A stretch of 64,000 nt of DNA from Martinezella tropici (GTDB lineage Bacteria > Pseudomonadota > Alphaproteobacteria > Rhizobiales > Rhizobiaceae), in contig JUHI01000011.1 in the NCBI GenBank assembly GCA_000799755.1, positions 1-64,000 on the forward strand, written 5' to 3'. Positions 1 through 8,144 of the stretch are shown here, piece after piece. The number at the start of each line of letters is the position of its first letter. Position 1 is the stretch's first letter. The position numbers and the translations under genes are program-made. The notes beneath the pieces are model-generated. The model was not told the DNA's origin. It made no database searches and saw only the letters and a program-made list of their open reading frames with translations.

Positions 1-195
1 CTTCGACCAGCTATAATACAGGCTCTCGGCGATCCCTTCGCGGCGGCAGATCGCAGCGATGCTGTCTTCGCCACGCAGGCCTTCCAGCACGATGCGGATT
101 TTATCCTCGGCTGAATGGTGCTTGCGCGTCGCCCGGCGGATATCCTTGATCGTCTTTTCGGCCGCCGATGTCTGCGGCCCGGTTTTCTGTCTCAT
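1..195 (-). CDS. IS3-family transposase OrfA, N-terminal part
   Basis: The first 65 residues of an OrfA protein are visible (MRQKTGPQTSAAEKTIKDIR...). They contain the usual helix-turn-helix core with AEDKIRIVLEGLRGEDSIAA and the CRREGIAESLYYSWSK recognition segment. OrfA binds the element's terminal repeats and is normally joined to the DDE-domain OrfB by programmed frameshifting. The gene runs off the left edge, so the frameshift site and OrfB cannot be seen. The start at 195 follows a GGAAGCGAAG leader. Family assignment rests on recognition of this well-known N-terminus. Confidence 0.8.
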   Translation of the reverse strand, partial: MRQKTGPQTSAAEKTIKDIRRATRKHHSAEDKIRIVLEGLRGEDSIAAICRREGIAESLYYSWSK

Positions 196-284
196 CTTCG
201 CTTCCTTTGATAGAGCTACGATGAGCCGAAAATCCTCTCTTCTCAATTAAACCAATTCTGTCTCAAGGGCGCTGATGTCGGACA
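1..284 (-). mobile_element. End of an IS3-family insertion sequence (left part outside window)
   Basis: The stretch holds the start of an IS3-type orfA read on the minus strand, followed by a leader that stops where efflux-pump coding begins. The outer end reads TGTCCGACATCAGCGCCC on the minus strand, so the element ends 5'-TG...CA-3' as IS3 elements do. Position 284 was chosen as the boundary because from 285 on the plus strand reads Gly-Gln-Arg-Gln, the expected conserved continuation of an RND permease. The other end, orfB and the target duplication lie outside the window, so the exact IS name cannot be given. Confidence 0.75.
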
Positions 285-1202
285 GGACAGCGCCAGATCG
301 GGGAATATCAAACCCAGATCAGCCAGTACCAGATCGTTCTGGAAGTCGACCCGAGAGAGTTTTCGCGCGTCGACGCCATCAACTCCTTGTATCTGAGATC
401 AGAGACAACCGGCGACATGGTGCCGCTGGCGGCGGTGGTCAGGATCGAACCGCAGACGGCCGGTCCGGTGGTGATCAATCGAGCCAGCCTTTCTCCTTCG
501 GCAACGATCTCCTTCAATCTATCGCCGGGAATGGCGCTTGGCGACGCGGTGTCGGCCATTAACCGGCTTCAGGAAGAGATCGGCATGCCGGAGACCGTTC
601 GGGGCCGAACTCAAGGCTCAGCCCAGGCATTCGAGGAATCCCTGCGCACACAACCCTATCTCGTGTTGGCGGCGCTGATTTCCGTCTACATCATCCTCGG
701 CGTTCTCTACGAGAGTTTCCTGACTCCGGTTGTCATTCTTTCTACATTGCCGTCTGTAGGACTTGGCGCACTGCTGATGCTGTGGCTGTGGGGTCTCGAT
801 TTCTCCATCATGGCATTGATCGGCATCATCCTGTTGATCGGCATCGTGAAGAAAAACGGCATCCTGATGGTGGACTTTGCGATGGATGCAGAGCGCCAAA
901 GAGGGCTCTCACCCGAAGCCGCGATCTACGAAGCGGCGGTGGCACGCTTCCGGCCCATCATGATGACGACGATTGCAGCGCTTTTGGCGGCGATACCGCT
1001 GATGCTGGCGATCGGTGCTGGCGCAGAGCTGCGCGAACCATTGGGCGTTGCCGTCGTCGGTGGACTGATTGTCAGTCAGGTGCTCACGCTGTTCTCGACC
1101 CCGGTCGTCTATATCGCCGTGAAATCACTGAGCTCCATCTTCAAGCCGCGGCTCGCGGAACGGCTCGCTCATGGACAAGCCCGGTCCAGCCGTGCGGCGT
1201 GA
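285..1202 (+). pseudogene. RND efflux permease (MdtB/MdtC type), C-terminal fragment cut by the IS
   Basis: An open frame of 305 codons enters directly from the IS boundary without a start codon. It matches the last third of an inner-membrane RND drug pump: the periplasmic segment GQRQIGEYQTQISQYQIVLE, then the terminal transmembrane helices with YIILGVLYESFLTPVV, the hallmark GIVKKNGILMVDFA and the RFRPIMMTT loop, ending with a normal stop. Full-length members are about 1,030 residues, so roughly 700 residues, including the proton-relay helix, would lie beyond the IS. Translation could only begin internally (TTG 387), giving a fragment that cannot transport. No accessory adaptor protein gene follows. 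The gene is most likely inactivated. Confidence 0.85.
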
Positions 1203-1419
1203 AACCGGCCGCAACACCGCTGCAACTGAGATGCACTAGGCAAACATTTTCGCGGCTTGGCAACAGTTCGAAAGGCTCTTCAATGTCGTTCGCTTACGGA
1301 AAGATCCAGCCGGTATTTCGACTGTCCCGTCGCGGCCGCCTATTTGCTTGCGATGATCAGCGAGCCTGTTGTTGTCCGCAAATTTTGATTTCTATATCCA
1401 TAAACCAAGGGGGAATTCG

Positions 1420-2025
1420 ATGATGCTGGCACGCATGGCGTTTCTACTGTCAGTTCCGACGGCCATGGTGATGGTCGCAGCGACCATAAGCTCCGCGCCG
1501 GCTGAACAACATGGGCAAGCCGTCGCGCAACCCGAAGACAGACAGCGCTCGCTGCAGTATTTCGGCCGTATCGCGACGGTGATCGAGCATCCACGCTGCA
1601 TGAACTGTCACACCTCTACTGATTTTCCTCGTCAGGGAGACGACGGACACCCTCATATCATGCAGGTTCGGCGAGGCTTGCACGATAGCGGCACACCGGC
1701 GCTGCAATGCAATACCTGCCATCAAAGGGAAAACTCGCCATCAGGTGTTCCCGGAAACGAAGTCTGGCACCTCGCCCCTCTGCGCATGGCATGGGAAGGG
1801 CTGAGCACCGGAGACATCTGCCGTTCGCTGACCGACCCTCAAAAGGGCGGTATGTCTTACGAGCAATTGATCCATCACATGGCGGAGGACAAGTTGGTCG
1901 CCTGGGCATGGGACCCCGGCGTCGATCTCTCCGGAAAGCCCCGTTCTATGCCGCCGGTTTCTCACAGCGACTTCGGGCAGCTGGTGCGCGATTGGGTGGC
2001 AACAGGTGCCGCCTGCCCATCCTGA
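1420..2025 (+). CDS. Dihaem c-type cytochrome associated with isoquinoline oxidoreductase-type enzymes
   Basis: The 201-residue protein starts at an ATG-ATG pair preceded by AAGGGGG. Residues 1 to about 27 are a signal peptide, and two CXXCH haem c motifs follow (C60-M-N-C-H and C97-N-T-C-H). The segment CMNCHTSTDFPRQGDD is typical of small periplasmic cytochromes encoded next to IorAB-type molybdenum hydroxylases. It probably accepts electrons from the hydroxylase encoded convergently at 2101-4732. It ends 75 bases before the iorB stop and is on the opposite strand, so it has its own promoter. Partner choice is inferred from position. Confidence 0.75.
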   Translation: MMLARMAFLLSVPTAMVMVAATISSAPAEQHGQAVAQPEDRQRSLQYFGRIATVIEHPRCMNCHTSTDFPRQGDDGHPHIMQVRRGLHDSGTPALQCNTCHQRENSPSGVPGNEVWHLAPLRMAWEGLSTGDICRSLTDPQKGGMSYEQLIHHMAEDKLVAWAWDPGVDLSGKPRSMPPVSHSDFGQLVRDWVATGAACPS

Positions 2026-2100
2026 CACCGGGAGAGATACGTATTTCCGCGGCGATCTCGCCGAAGATTCAGGCAAGCGATCGGCGGACGCTCATCTATC

Positions 2101-4248
2101 CTAAGCGCCGCCGACCAGCTTGTGGTTCTTGAGCGGCAAGGACCTGATCCGCCTGCCGAGCGCCGAGGATACGGCGTTGAAGAGCGCGGGAGCCGCGACG
2201 ACGACAGGTGGCTCACCGACACCGCCCCAGAAGCCGCCTGAGGGCATGACGATCGTTTCGATCGGCGGCATGTCGTTCATGCGAACAATGGCATAGCCGT
2301 CGAAATTCGTCTCCTGAATGGCTCCCTTATCCACCGTGCATTCGCCGAAGAGAGCCGCGGACAGGCCGAATGCAAGACCACCCTCCAATTGGCGCGAGAT
2401 GAGCCCAGGATTGACGGCGATACCGCAATCGATGGCGCACACCATGCGATGGATCTTCAACGCGCCGTTGACAATGGAGACCTCTGCCGCGGCGGCGACG
2501 TAGCTTTCGGTCGCAAAGGCACCGGCAATGCCGTGATGGCGATTGGGCTGCGGATTCGACCAACCAATCCGCTCTGCGGCGGCTTCAAGCACTGCCAGCA
2601 GTTTTGGGTTGCGGCGGAGGAGCGGACGACGAAATTCGAGCGGGTCTCTTCCAGCCGCAAGGGCTAGCTCGTCGATGAAGCTTTCCACGTAGAAGACGTT
2701 CTGATTGACATGCACACCACGCCAGGCGCCCGGCATGATCGGCGGGTTTCGCATGGCGAGATCAACGAGCAGGTTTGGAATCGAATAGTTGAAGCTGTTC
2801 TGGTTCAGACCATTGAGCATATGGGGATCGCCATTGCCCTGAAGACGGCGTGGTGCATGGACTGCACGGATCGACTGTCCCGCAACACGAATATGGAAAG
2901 CAAGGAGATTGCCGTCCTTGTCCAATCCGCCGACAAGCTTTGCTCTCGTCGTCGGATGATAGAGATCGTGCGTCATATCCTCCTGACGCGACCAGATCAT
3001 CTTGACCGGTACGCCTGGCCGCGCTTTGGCGATCAGAACGGCTAGATGCGCAAATTCAGAATAGAGCCTTCGTCCAAAGCCGCCGCCCAGAAAGGTCCGA
3101 TGCACTTCACATCGCGATGCAGGCAGCCCGCTTGCATCGACAATGACGTCGAGCATGGCGCCGGCGTCCTGTGTCGATGCCCAAATCTCGCAGCGCTCCG
3201 GCGTCCAGACCGCGGTTGCATTGATGGGCTCCAGGGGCGCATGCGCCTGGTAGGGAAACGCATATTCCGCACTGATCGTCTTGACCGCAGCGCCAAGACC
3301 CTCGGTGACGTTGCCTGTGGTCATGCCGGTGAAAGGATCGTCGGTCTCCAGACCTTCTGAGAGCATCAGCGCGATGCTCGCACTCGACACATTGGCGCTC
3401 GGGCTCTCGTCCCAAATGACCGGCAAGTCTGCAATCGCAGTCTCGGCCTGCCACCATCCATCAGCTATGACCGCGATGGTTCTGGCATCAACCTGGAACA
3501 CCTGACGCACGCCAGGTCGCGAGGAAATCGCCGCAGCCTCGAAACTTTTGACACTGCCGCCCGCATTCGGAGCCATTCGCACAGCCGCATGAAGCATACC
3601 CGGCAGGCTAACGTCGATGCCGAATGTGACCTTGGCGGTGACCTTTTCCAAAGCTTCTAGACGCGGGATGGACTTGCCGATGAGCCTCCAATGCTTGGGG
3701 TCTTTCAGTTCGACCGCCGTCGCCGGTTCGAAACCGGATGCGGCCTTTGCCAGCCTACCGAAGCTCGTGCTGCGCCCCGAGCCCCGATGCGACACGACGC
3801 CGTTCGATGCAGCGCATTCGCCTTTGTTCACCTTCCACGCTGCGGCAGCCGCCGATATCAGCATATCGCGAGCCGTTGCCCCGGCTTGTCGCATCGTTTG
3901 CTGGAGTTCCCGGATAGAGCCACTGCCGCCCGTTTGAAAATCGCCGTAGACATCGGCACGGGCCTGGCTGGCACCGGGAAGAACGAAATCTGTCTTGACC
4001 TTCGCCCAGTCGCAATCCAGCTCCTCGGCCAGCATCTGCGCCAGGCCAGTCATGGACCCCTGCCCCATCTCGGCGCGGGTGATGCGGATGAGGACGGTCT
4101 CGTCCGGCGATATCGTCAGCCACGCATTGATCTCGTCGGGCGATGTCGTCTGCGCCGTCGCGGGGGCTAGCCGAAAGCCAAGGGTGAACGCACCAAGCGT
4201 CGCGGAGGCGGCAATTATAAAATTGCGACGGGTGAGGTCGACGGTCAT
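2101..4248 (-). CDS. iorB: Molybdenum hydroxylase large subunit, isoquinoline 1-oxidoreductase beta type
   Basis: The 715-residue protein belongs to the xanthine dehydrogenase family, molybdopterin-cytosine-dinucleotide branch. Its N-terminus carries a Tat signal (LTRRNFIIAASATLG), so it is exported folded with its cofactor. Visible family features include the GGGFGRR loop, the PNAGGSVKSFEA region and the C-terminal GGVGEPPVV segment holding the expected catalytic Glu. Such enzymes hydroxylate N-heterocycles or oxidise aldehydes with water as oxygen donor. It lies 10 bases behind the 2Fe-2S subunit gene in the same operon and lacks an FAD subunit, as IorAB-type enzymes do. The substrate cannot be read from sequence, and isoquinoline is only the name-giving example. 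Confidence 0.88.
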   Translation of the reverse strand: MTVDLTRRNFIIAASATLGAFTLGFRLAPATAQTTSPDEINAWLTISPDETVLIRITRAEMGQGSMTGLAQMLAEELDCDWAKVKTDFVLPGASQARADVYGDFQTGGSGSIRELQQTMRQAGATARDMLISAAAAAWKVNKGECAASNGVVSHRGSGRSTSFGRLAKAASGFEPATAVELKDPKHWRLIGKSIPRLEALEKVTAKVTFGIDVSLPGMLHAAVRMAPNAGGSVKSFEAAAISSRPGVRQVFQVDARTIAVIADGWWQAETAIADLPVIWDESPSANVSSASIALMLSEGLETDDPFTGMTTGNVTEGLGAAVKTISAEYAFPYQAHAPLEPINATAVWTPERCEIWASTQDAGAMLDVIVDASGLPASRCEVHRTFLGGGFGRRLYSEFAHLAVLIAKARPGVPVKMIWSRQEDMTHDLYHPTTRAKLVGGLDKDGNLLAFHIRVAGQSIRAVHAPRRLQGNGDPHMLNGLNQNSFNYSIPNLLVDLAMRNPPIMPGAWRGVHVNQNVFYVESFIDELALAAGRDPLEFRRPLLRRNPKLLAVLEAAAERIGWSNPQPNRHHGIAGAFATESYVAAAAEVSIVNGALKIHRMVCAIDCGIAVNPGLISRQLEGGLAFGLSAALFGECTVDKGAIQETNFDGYAIVRMNDMPPIETIVMPSGGFWGGVGEPPVVVAAPALFNAVSSALGRRIRSLPLKNHKLVGGA

Positions 4249-4258
4249 CCTCGCATCC

Positions 4259-4732
4259 TCACTTCCGGGCTTGGGTCATGATGTGGGCTGCCAGTTTGAT
4301 CGCCTGCCGGATCTGATTGTAAGTACCGCAACGACAGAGATTTCCGGACATGGCCTCATCGATATCCTGGTCGGTGGGTTCGGGAATTTTCGAAAGAAGT
4401 GCCGCCGCCTGCATGATCTGCCCGGTCTGGCAATAACCACATTGTGCCACATCGAGCTCGATCCATGCGGTCTGAAGCGGGTGGAGCTTGGCATTCGGCT
4501 GGACCAGACCTTCGATGGTCGTGACCGATGCGCTCCCGATATCGCCGATTGGCGTCACGCAGGCGCGCCTCGCCTCACCATCGACATGGACCGTACAGCA
4601 ACCGCACAAGGCTGCGCCGCAGCCATATTTTGAGCCGGTAAGCCCGAAATCCTCACGAAGAGCCCACAGCAAAGGGGTGGCGGGATCGCCATCATATCTA
4701 TGGAGTTCACCGTTTATCGTGATTTCCAACAT
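4259..4732 (-). CDS. iorA: 2Fe-2S subunit of the IorAB-type molybdenum hydroxylase
   Basis: The 157-residue protein has both iron-sulfur clusters of this subunit family. The plant-ferredoxin-type cluster uses C38, C43, C46 and C58 (GCGAALCGCC then RRAC). The C-terminal cluster uses C100, C103, C135 and C137 (CGYCQTG and NLCRC). It passes electrons from the molybdenum centre towards an external acceptor, plausibly the cytochrome at 1420-2025. It is first in the operon, with iorB downstream. Length and cysteine spacing are normal for the family. Confidence 0.9.
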   Translation of the reverse strand: MLEITINGELHRYDGDPATPLLWALREDFGLTGSKYGCGAALCGCCTVHVDGEARRACVTPIGDIGSASVTTIEGLVQPNAKLHPLQTAWIELDVAQCGYCQTGQIMQAAALLSKIPEPTDQDIDEAMSGNLCRCGTYNQIRQAIKLAAHIMTQARK

Positions 4733-5111
4733 TCGGTCCCTACTCCCGGAACAGTATCGCTATGCCTTTCTAACCCAAGCTTTTCCCGGAACTTTGTCAG
4801 ATGTGAGTGAAAGTGTGCCAACCGGCTCTGACAAGTTGACGATGGCTACGATGGCCGGCGGTTCAAACGTCGAAAACTGCCCGAGTTGGTCGCGGCGACA
4901 ACTCCACGGGCTTCTCCGCGAATTTGGTCGATGTGATGCCGCTCTGCACACCCAGAAGATGGAATTCCGCAGGTATCATCATCGCGACCGGAAAGAGCCA
5001 TGATCCATGGCATCTACCGTATTGTGCCGACGCGAAAATCGAGTAATAGTTGTAATTCCATGTCCACTCAGTCTACCGATGCGATCGGCGGGGACGTGGC
5101 GGGGGCTGGCA
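4733..5111. other. Divergent intergenic region between iorA and the exoprotein gene
   Basis: The region should hold back-to-back promoters for the hydroxylase operon (minus) and the two-partner secretion operon (plus). The open frame of the exoprotein extends upstream to 5007, but those codons read as random sequence with rare charged runs. I see no clear operator palindrome or RNA element here. Confidence 0.5.
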
Positions 5112-8100
5112 ATGGATCAAGCACAGCAACATCATAATTTGACGGGCAGTTTTTCCGGTTTTCCGGCGCGCAAGAGGCCGTTGTTGCGACACAGCAGCTC
5201 GCGGCTGGCGCTTGTGGTCGCGCTGTCCGGCGTCTACATGACGGTCTCGATCGGCGATGCCCACGCCCAGAGCGCGCCGCTGCCGACAGGCGGCGCGGTG
5301 ACGAGGGGCAGCGCGGCGATCTTGCGGCTGGGCACGGACATGACCGTCTTCCAGCTGTCGCGCAACGCCATCATCGGCTGGAACGGCTTCTCCGTCGGTT
5401 CGGGCTACCGGATGCATTTCGAGAACGGTTCGGGTGCGACGCTCAACCGAGTGACTGGCGGCCTGCCATCTAGCATCGACGGCCGCCTGACGGCGACCGG
5501 CTCGGTCTATCTGATCAATCCCGCCGGTGTCGCGGTCGGCTCCAACGGTATGGTGCGCACCGGCGGCTCCTTCGTGGCCTCGACGCAGGATATCGACGAC
5601 ACAAATTTCCTGAAGGGCGGCGACCTCACGCTGAAGGGATCGAGCCGGGCGACCGTCGTCAATCGCGGCACGATCGTCTCGGATCATGGCGACGTGGTGC
5701 TGACGGCGCGAAAGGTGGTCAACGAAGGCAGCATCGATGCCCCCAAGGGCAGCGTCGGGCTGCTCGCCGGCTACGAGGTGCTGCTCAGCGACATGTCGAC
5801 GGCGGACGGCAAGTTCCAGGTCAAGGTCGGCGGCGCCGACACCGAGGTCGTCAACAAGGGCACTATCCGGGCGGCGGAGGCGGAACTGCGGGCCAATGGC
5901 GGTAGGGTCGAGGCGCTGGCCGGCAACACCAAGGCCATCGTCAAGGCGACCGGCGTCAAGCAGAGCGGCGGCCGGATTTTCCTGACAGCCGGCGACGGCG
6001 GCTCGGTCCAGGTCTCGCAGCGCCTGGTGGCGCGCCGCGCGGCAACCGAGGCGAAGCGCCGTCAGGTGGCCGCGCTTCCCGACTACGGTCCGATGCCGCG
6101 GAACCGGCCGGACTATACGGGCGGCGAGGTGACGATATCAGGCGGCACGATCGTGCTTCGGGGCGCTGTCATCGACGCCTCTGGCTCGACCGGCGGCGGC
6201 CAGGTGCTGATCGGCGGCGGCCCGCAGGGATCGGGCGACACATCGCATGCGCAAGCCGTCAGCATCGATGCGGCGAGCGTCATCGACGCCAGCGCAACGC
6301 GGCAGGGCGACGGCGGCAGCATCGTCGTCTGGTCGGATGGCGCAACATCGGTTGCCGCAACACTGACCGCCAGGGGCGCGGGTACGGGATCGGGCGGCGC
6401 GATCGAGACCTCGGGTAACGCGATCGACTTTACCGGCGTCAGCGTCGATGCATCTGCGCCGGGTGGCACGGCCGGGCAATGGCTGATTGGCACCGGGGGT
6501 TTGACGGTCGATGCGGCCAGTGCCGCGACCATCGCCGGTTCGCTTGGTGGCGACACGAACGTCACCTTGAAGACATCGGCGACGGCGGCCAATGGCGACA
6601 TCACAATTGCCTCAGCGCTCGGCTGGTCAAGCGGAGCGGCGCTGACGCTCGACGCCTACCATTCGATCGCCATCGCCGCGCCGGTGACGATCGGCGGGGC
6701 AGGCAAGCTCAATCTCCTGTCCAACCAGGGCGGAACCGGCGGTACGATCACCTATGCCGGCGGTGTAACCTTCACCGGTGGGGCAGGCTCGGGCGCCGGA
6801 CTGACGGTCAACGGCAATGCCTACACGCTGCTCTATTCGATGGCCGACGTGCAGGCCATCAATGCGTCGGACGCAGCACTTAGAGGTAACTACGCGCTGG
6901 CCACCTCGCTCGATGCCACCGGCCTTGCCGGCTGGATACCGATCGGCACCGATGGTCAGGGCAACATTCTCAACCCGGACAGGTTCAATCACAACGGCTT
7001 TACCGGCCAATTTACCGGCCTTGGCCATACGATCTCCAACCTGACGGTCGGCGTCGGCAATACAGGCTACGCCGGCCTGTTCGGATATGCCACGAATGCT
7101 ACCATTTCCGATATCGGCCTGATCGGAGGTTCGGTTAGCGGAAACTATAATCTCGGCGGGCTCATCGGCCGGCTAGGTTTTGGCACGATCAGTCATGCCT
7201 ATGCAACTGGCGCCGTTAACGGCGGCAACGGTGTTGGCGGACTCGTCGGTGTTCTGGAGGGCAGCACGATCAGTCAGTCCTATGCAACCGGTAATGTCAG
7301 CGGTAACGACGACGTCGGCGGGCTCGTCGGTTTTGCCATGGGCTATTATTATCCTCGGCCTATAGGCCTGATCAGCCAATCCTACGCCACCGGCACTGTG
7401 CACGGCAACTACTACGTCGGCGGGCTCGTCGGCGATCAGAGCGGCACGATCAGCCAATCCTATGCCACCGGCGCCGTCAGCGGCATCAACAGCGTCGGTG
7501 GACTCGCCGGTTGGCAGAGCGGCGGTCCGATCACTCAATCCTATGCGACCGGTGCCATCAGCGGCGGCAGCTATGTCGGCGGGCTCGTTGGCTTGATGAC
7601 CGCTGATCTCGTGACGATCAACCAATCCTATGCCACCGGTGCCGTCAGCGGCGACAGCTATGTCGGCGGGCTCGTCGGTTCTTACGTCGGTACCTCTCAT
7701 CCTCAGCTACTCTTGATCAGCCAATCCTACGCCACCGGCTCCGTCAGCGGCAACAACTATGTTGGCGGCCTCGTCGGCAGCTCGTACCTCGCCTCTCCTT
7801 ATCCTCCGACTCTACTCTTGATAACCCAATCCTACGCCACCGGCGCCGTCAGCGGCAGCAGCGATGTCGGCGGCCTCATCGGTTATCAGGCTGGCGGCAC
7901 GATCTCGTCCAGCTATTTCGACAGCTTCTCGACAGGGCAGGCAAACGGTGTCGGTTCTGGTTCGCAGGCTGGCGTCATGGCGGTCACCAGCGATCCGAGC
8001 CAGTCTGCCGCGGAGAATTATGCCTTTACGCAGAGTGCTTATTCCGGCTTCGACTGGACGATCTGGTCGCCGCCTGAGGCAGGTGCGGTCAATTATTATC

Positions 8101-8144
8101 CCAGGCTGCTGACGGTGCCCGGGGCGGACACCGTCGGCCAATGA
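5112..8144 (+). CDS. Two-partner secretion exoprotein (TpsA, filamentous haemagglutinin-like) with GLUG repeats
   Basis: From the ATG at 5112 the protein has 1,010 residues. It starts with a long TPS-type signal region (basic stretch RKRPLLRHSSSR, hydrophobic core, cleavage near AHA-QSA). The haemagglutination-activity/TPS domain follows, with IGWNGFSVGSGYRMHF and the NPAG motif, then a beta-helix rich in Gly/Ala/Asp. The C-terminal third carries about eight GLUG-type repeats built on GGLVG...SQSYATGAVSG. Such proteins are secreted through the outer membrane and act in adhesion or biofilm. It overlaps its transporter gene by four bases (ATGA). The in-frame starts at 5007 and 5082 lack a convincing ribosome site, so 5112 is preferred but not certain. 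Confidence 0.85.
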   Translation: MDQAQQHHNLTGSFSGFPARKRPLLRHSSSRLALVVALSGVYMTVSIGDAHAQSAPLPTGGAVTRGSAAILRLGTDMTVFQLSRNAIIGWNGFSVGSGYRMHFENGSGATLNRVTGGLPSSIDGRLTATGSVYLINPAGVAVGSNGMVRTGGSFVASTQDIDDTNFLKGGDLTLKGSSRATVVNRGTIVSDHGDVVLTARKVVNEGSIDAPKGSVGLLAGYEVLLSDMSTADGKFQVKVGGADTEVVNKGTIRAAEAELRANGGRVEALAGNTKAIVKATGVKQSGGRIFLTAGDGGSVQVSQRLVARRAATEAKRRQVAALPDYGPMPRNRPDYTGGEVTISGGTIVLRGAVIDASGSTGGGQVLIGGGPQGSGDTSHAQAVSIDAASVIDASATRQGDGGSIVVWSDGATSVAATLTARGAGTGSGGAIETSGNAIDFTGVSVDASAPGGTAGQWLIGTGGLTVDAASAATIAGSLGGDTNVTLKTSATAANGDITIASALGWSSGAALTLDAYHSIAIAAPVTIGGAGKLNLLSNQGGTGGTITYAGGVTFTGGAGSGAGLTVNGNAYTLLYSMADVQAINASDAALRGNYALATSLDATGLAGWIPIGTDGQGNILNPDRFNHNGFTGQFTGLGHTISNLTVGVGNTGYAGLFGYATNATISDIGLIGGSVSGNYNLGGLIGRLGFGTISHAYATGAVNGGNGVGGLVGVLEGSTISQSYATGNVSGNDDVGGLVGFAMGYYYPRPIGLISQSYATGTVHGNYYVGGLVGDQSGTISQSYATGAVSGINSVGGLAGWQSGGPITQSYATGAISGGSYVGGLVGLMTADLVTINQSYATGAVSGDSYVGGLVGSYVGTSHPQLLLISQSYATGSVSGNNYVGGLVGSSYLASPYPPTLLLITQSYATGAVSGSSDVGGLIGYQAGGTISSSYFDSFSTGQANGVGSGSQAGVMAVTSDPSQSAAENYAFTQSAYSGFDWTIWSPPEAGAVNYYPRLLTVPGADTVGQ
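7150..7910 (+). repeat. In-frame tandem repeats encoding GLUG motifs (about 8 units)
   Basis: The phrase SYATG (AYATG in the first unit) recurs eight times, at about 7197, 7276, 7378, 7456, 7537, 7624, 7724 and 7829. Each copy is followed by x-V/I-x-G and then VGGLVG or a close variant. Units are 78-105 bases long because variable loops (for example YYYPRP and YVGTSHPQ) are inserted between VG and the next SQSYATG. The DNA is also similar between units (CAATCCTATGCCACCGG), so slippage or recombination could change copy number. The unit matches the known GLUG beta-strand motif of bacterial surface proteins. Confidence 0.85.

Noticed and set aside
7150..7910. Regular DNA repeats that might be a CRISPR array
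   Set aside because: Repeats are in frame, encode GLUG motifs, vary in unit length and have no constant repeat/unique spacer pattern.
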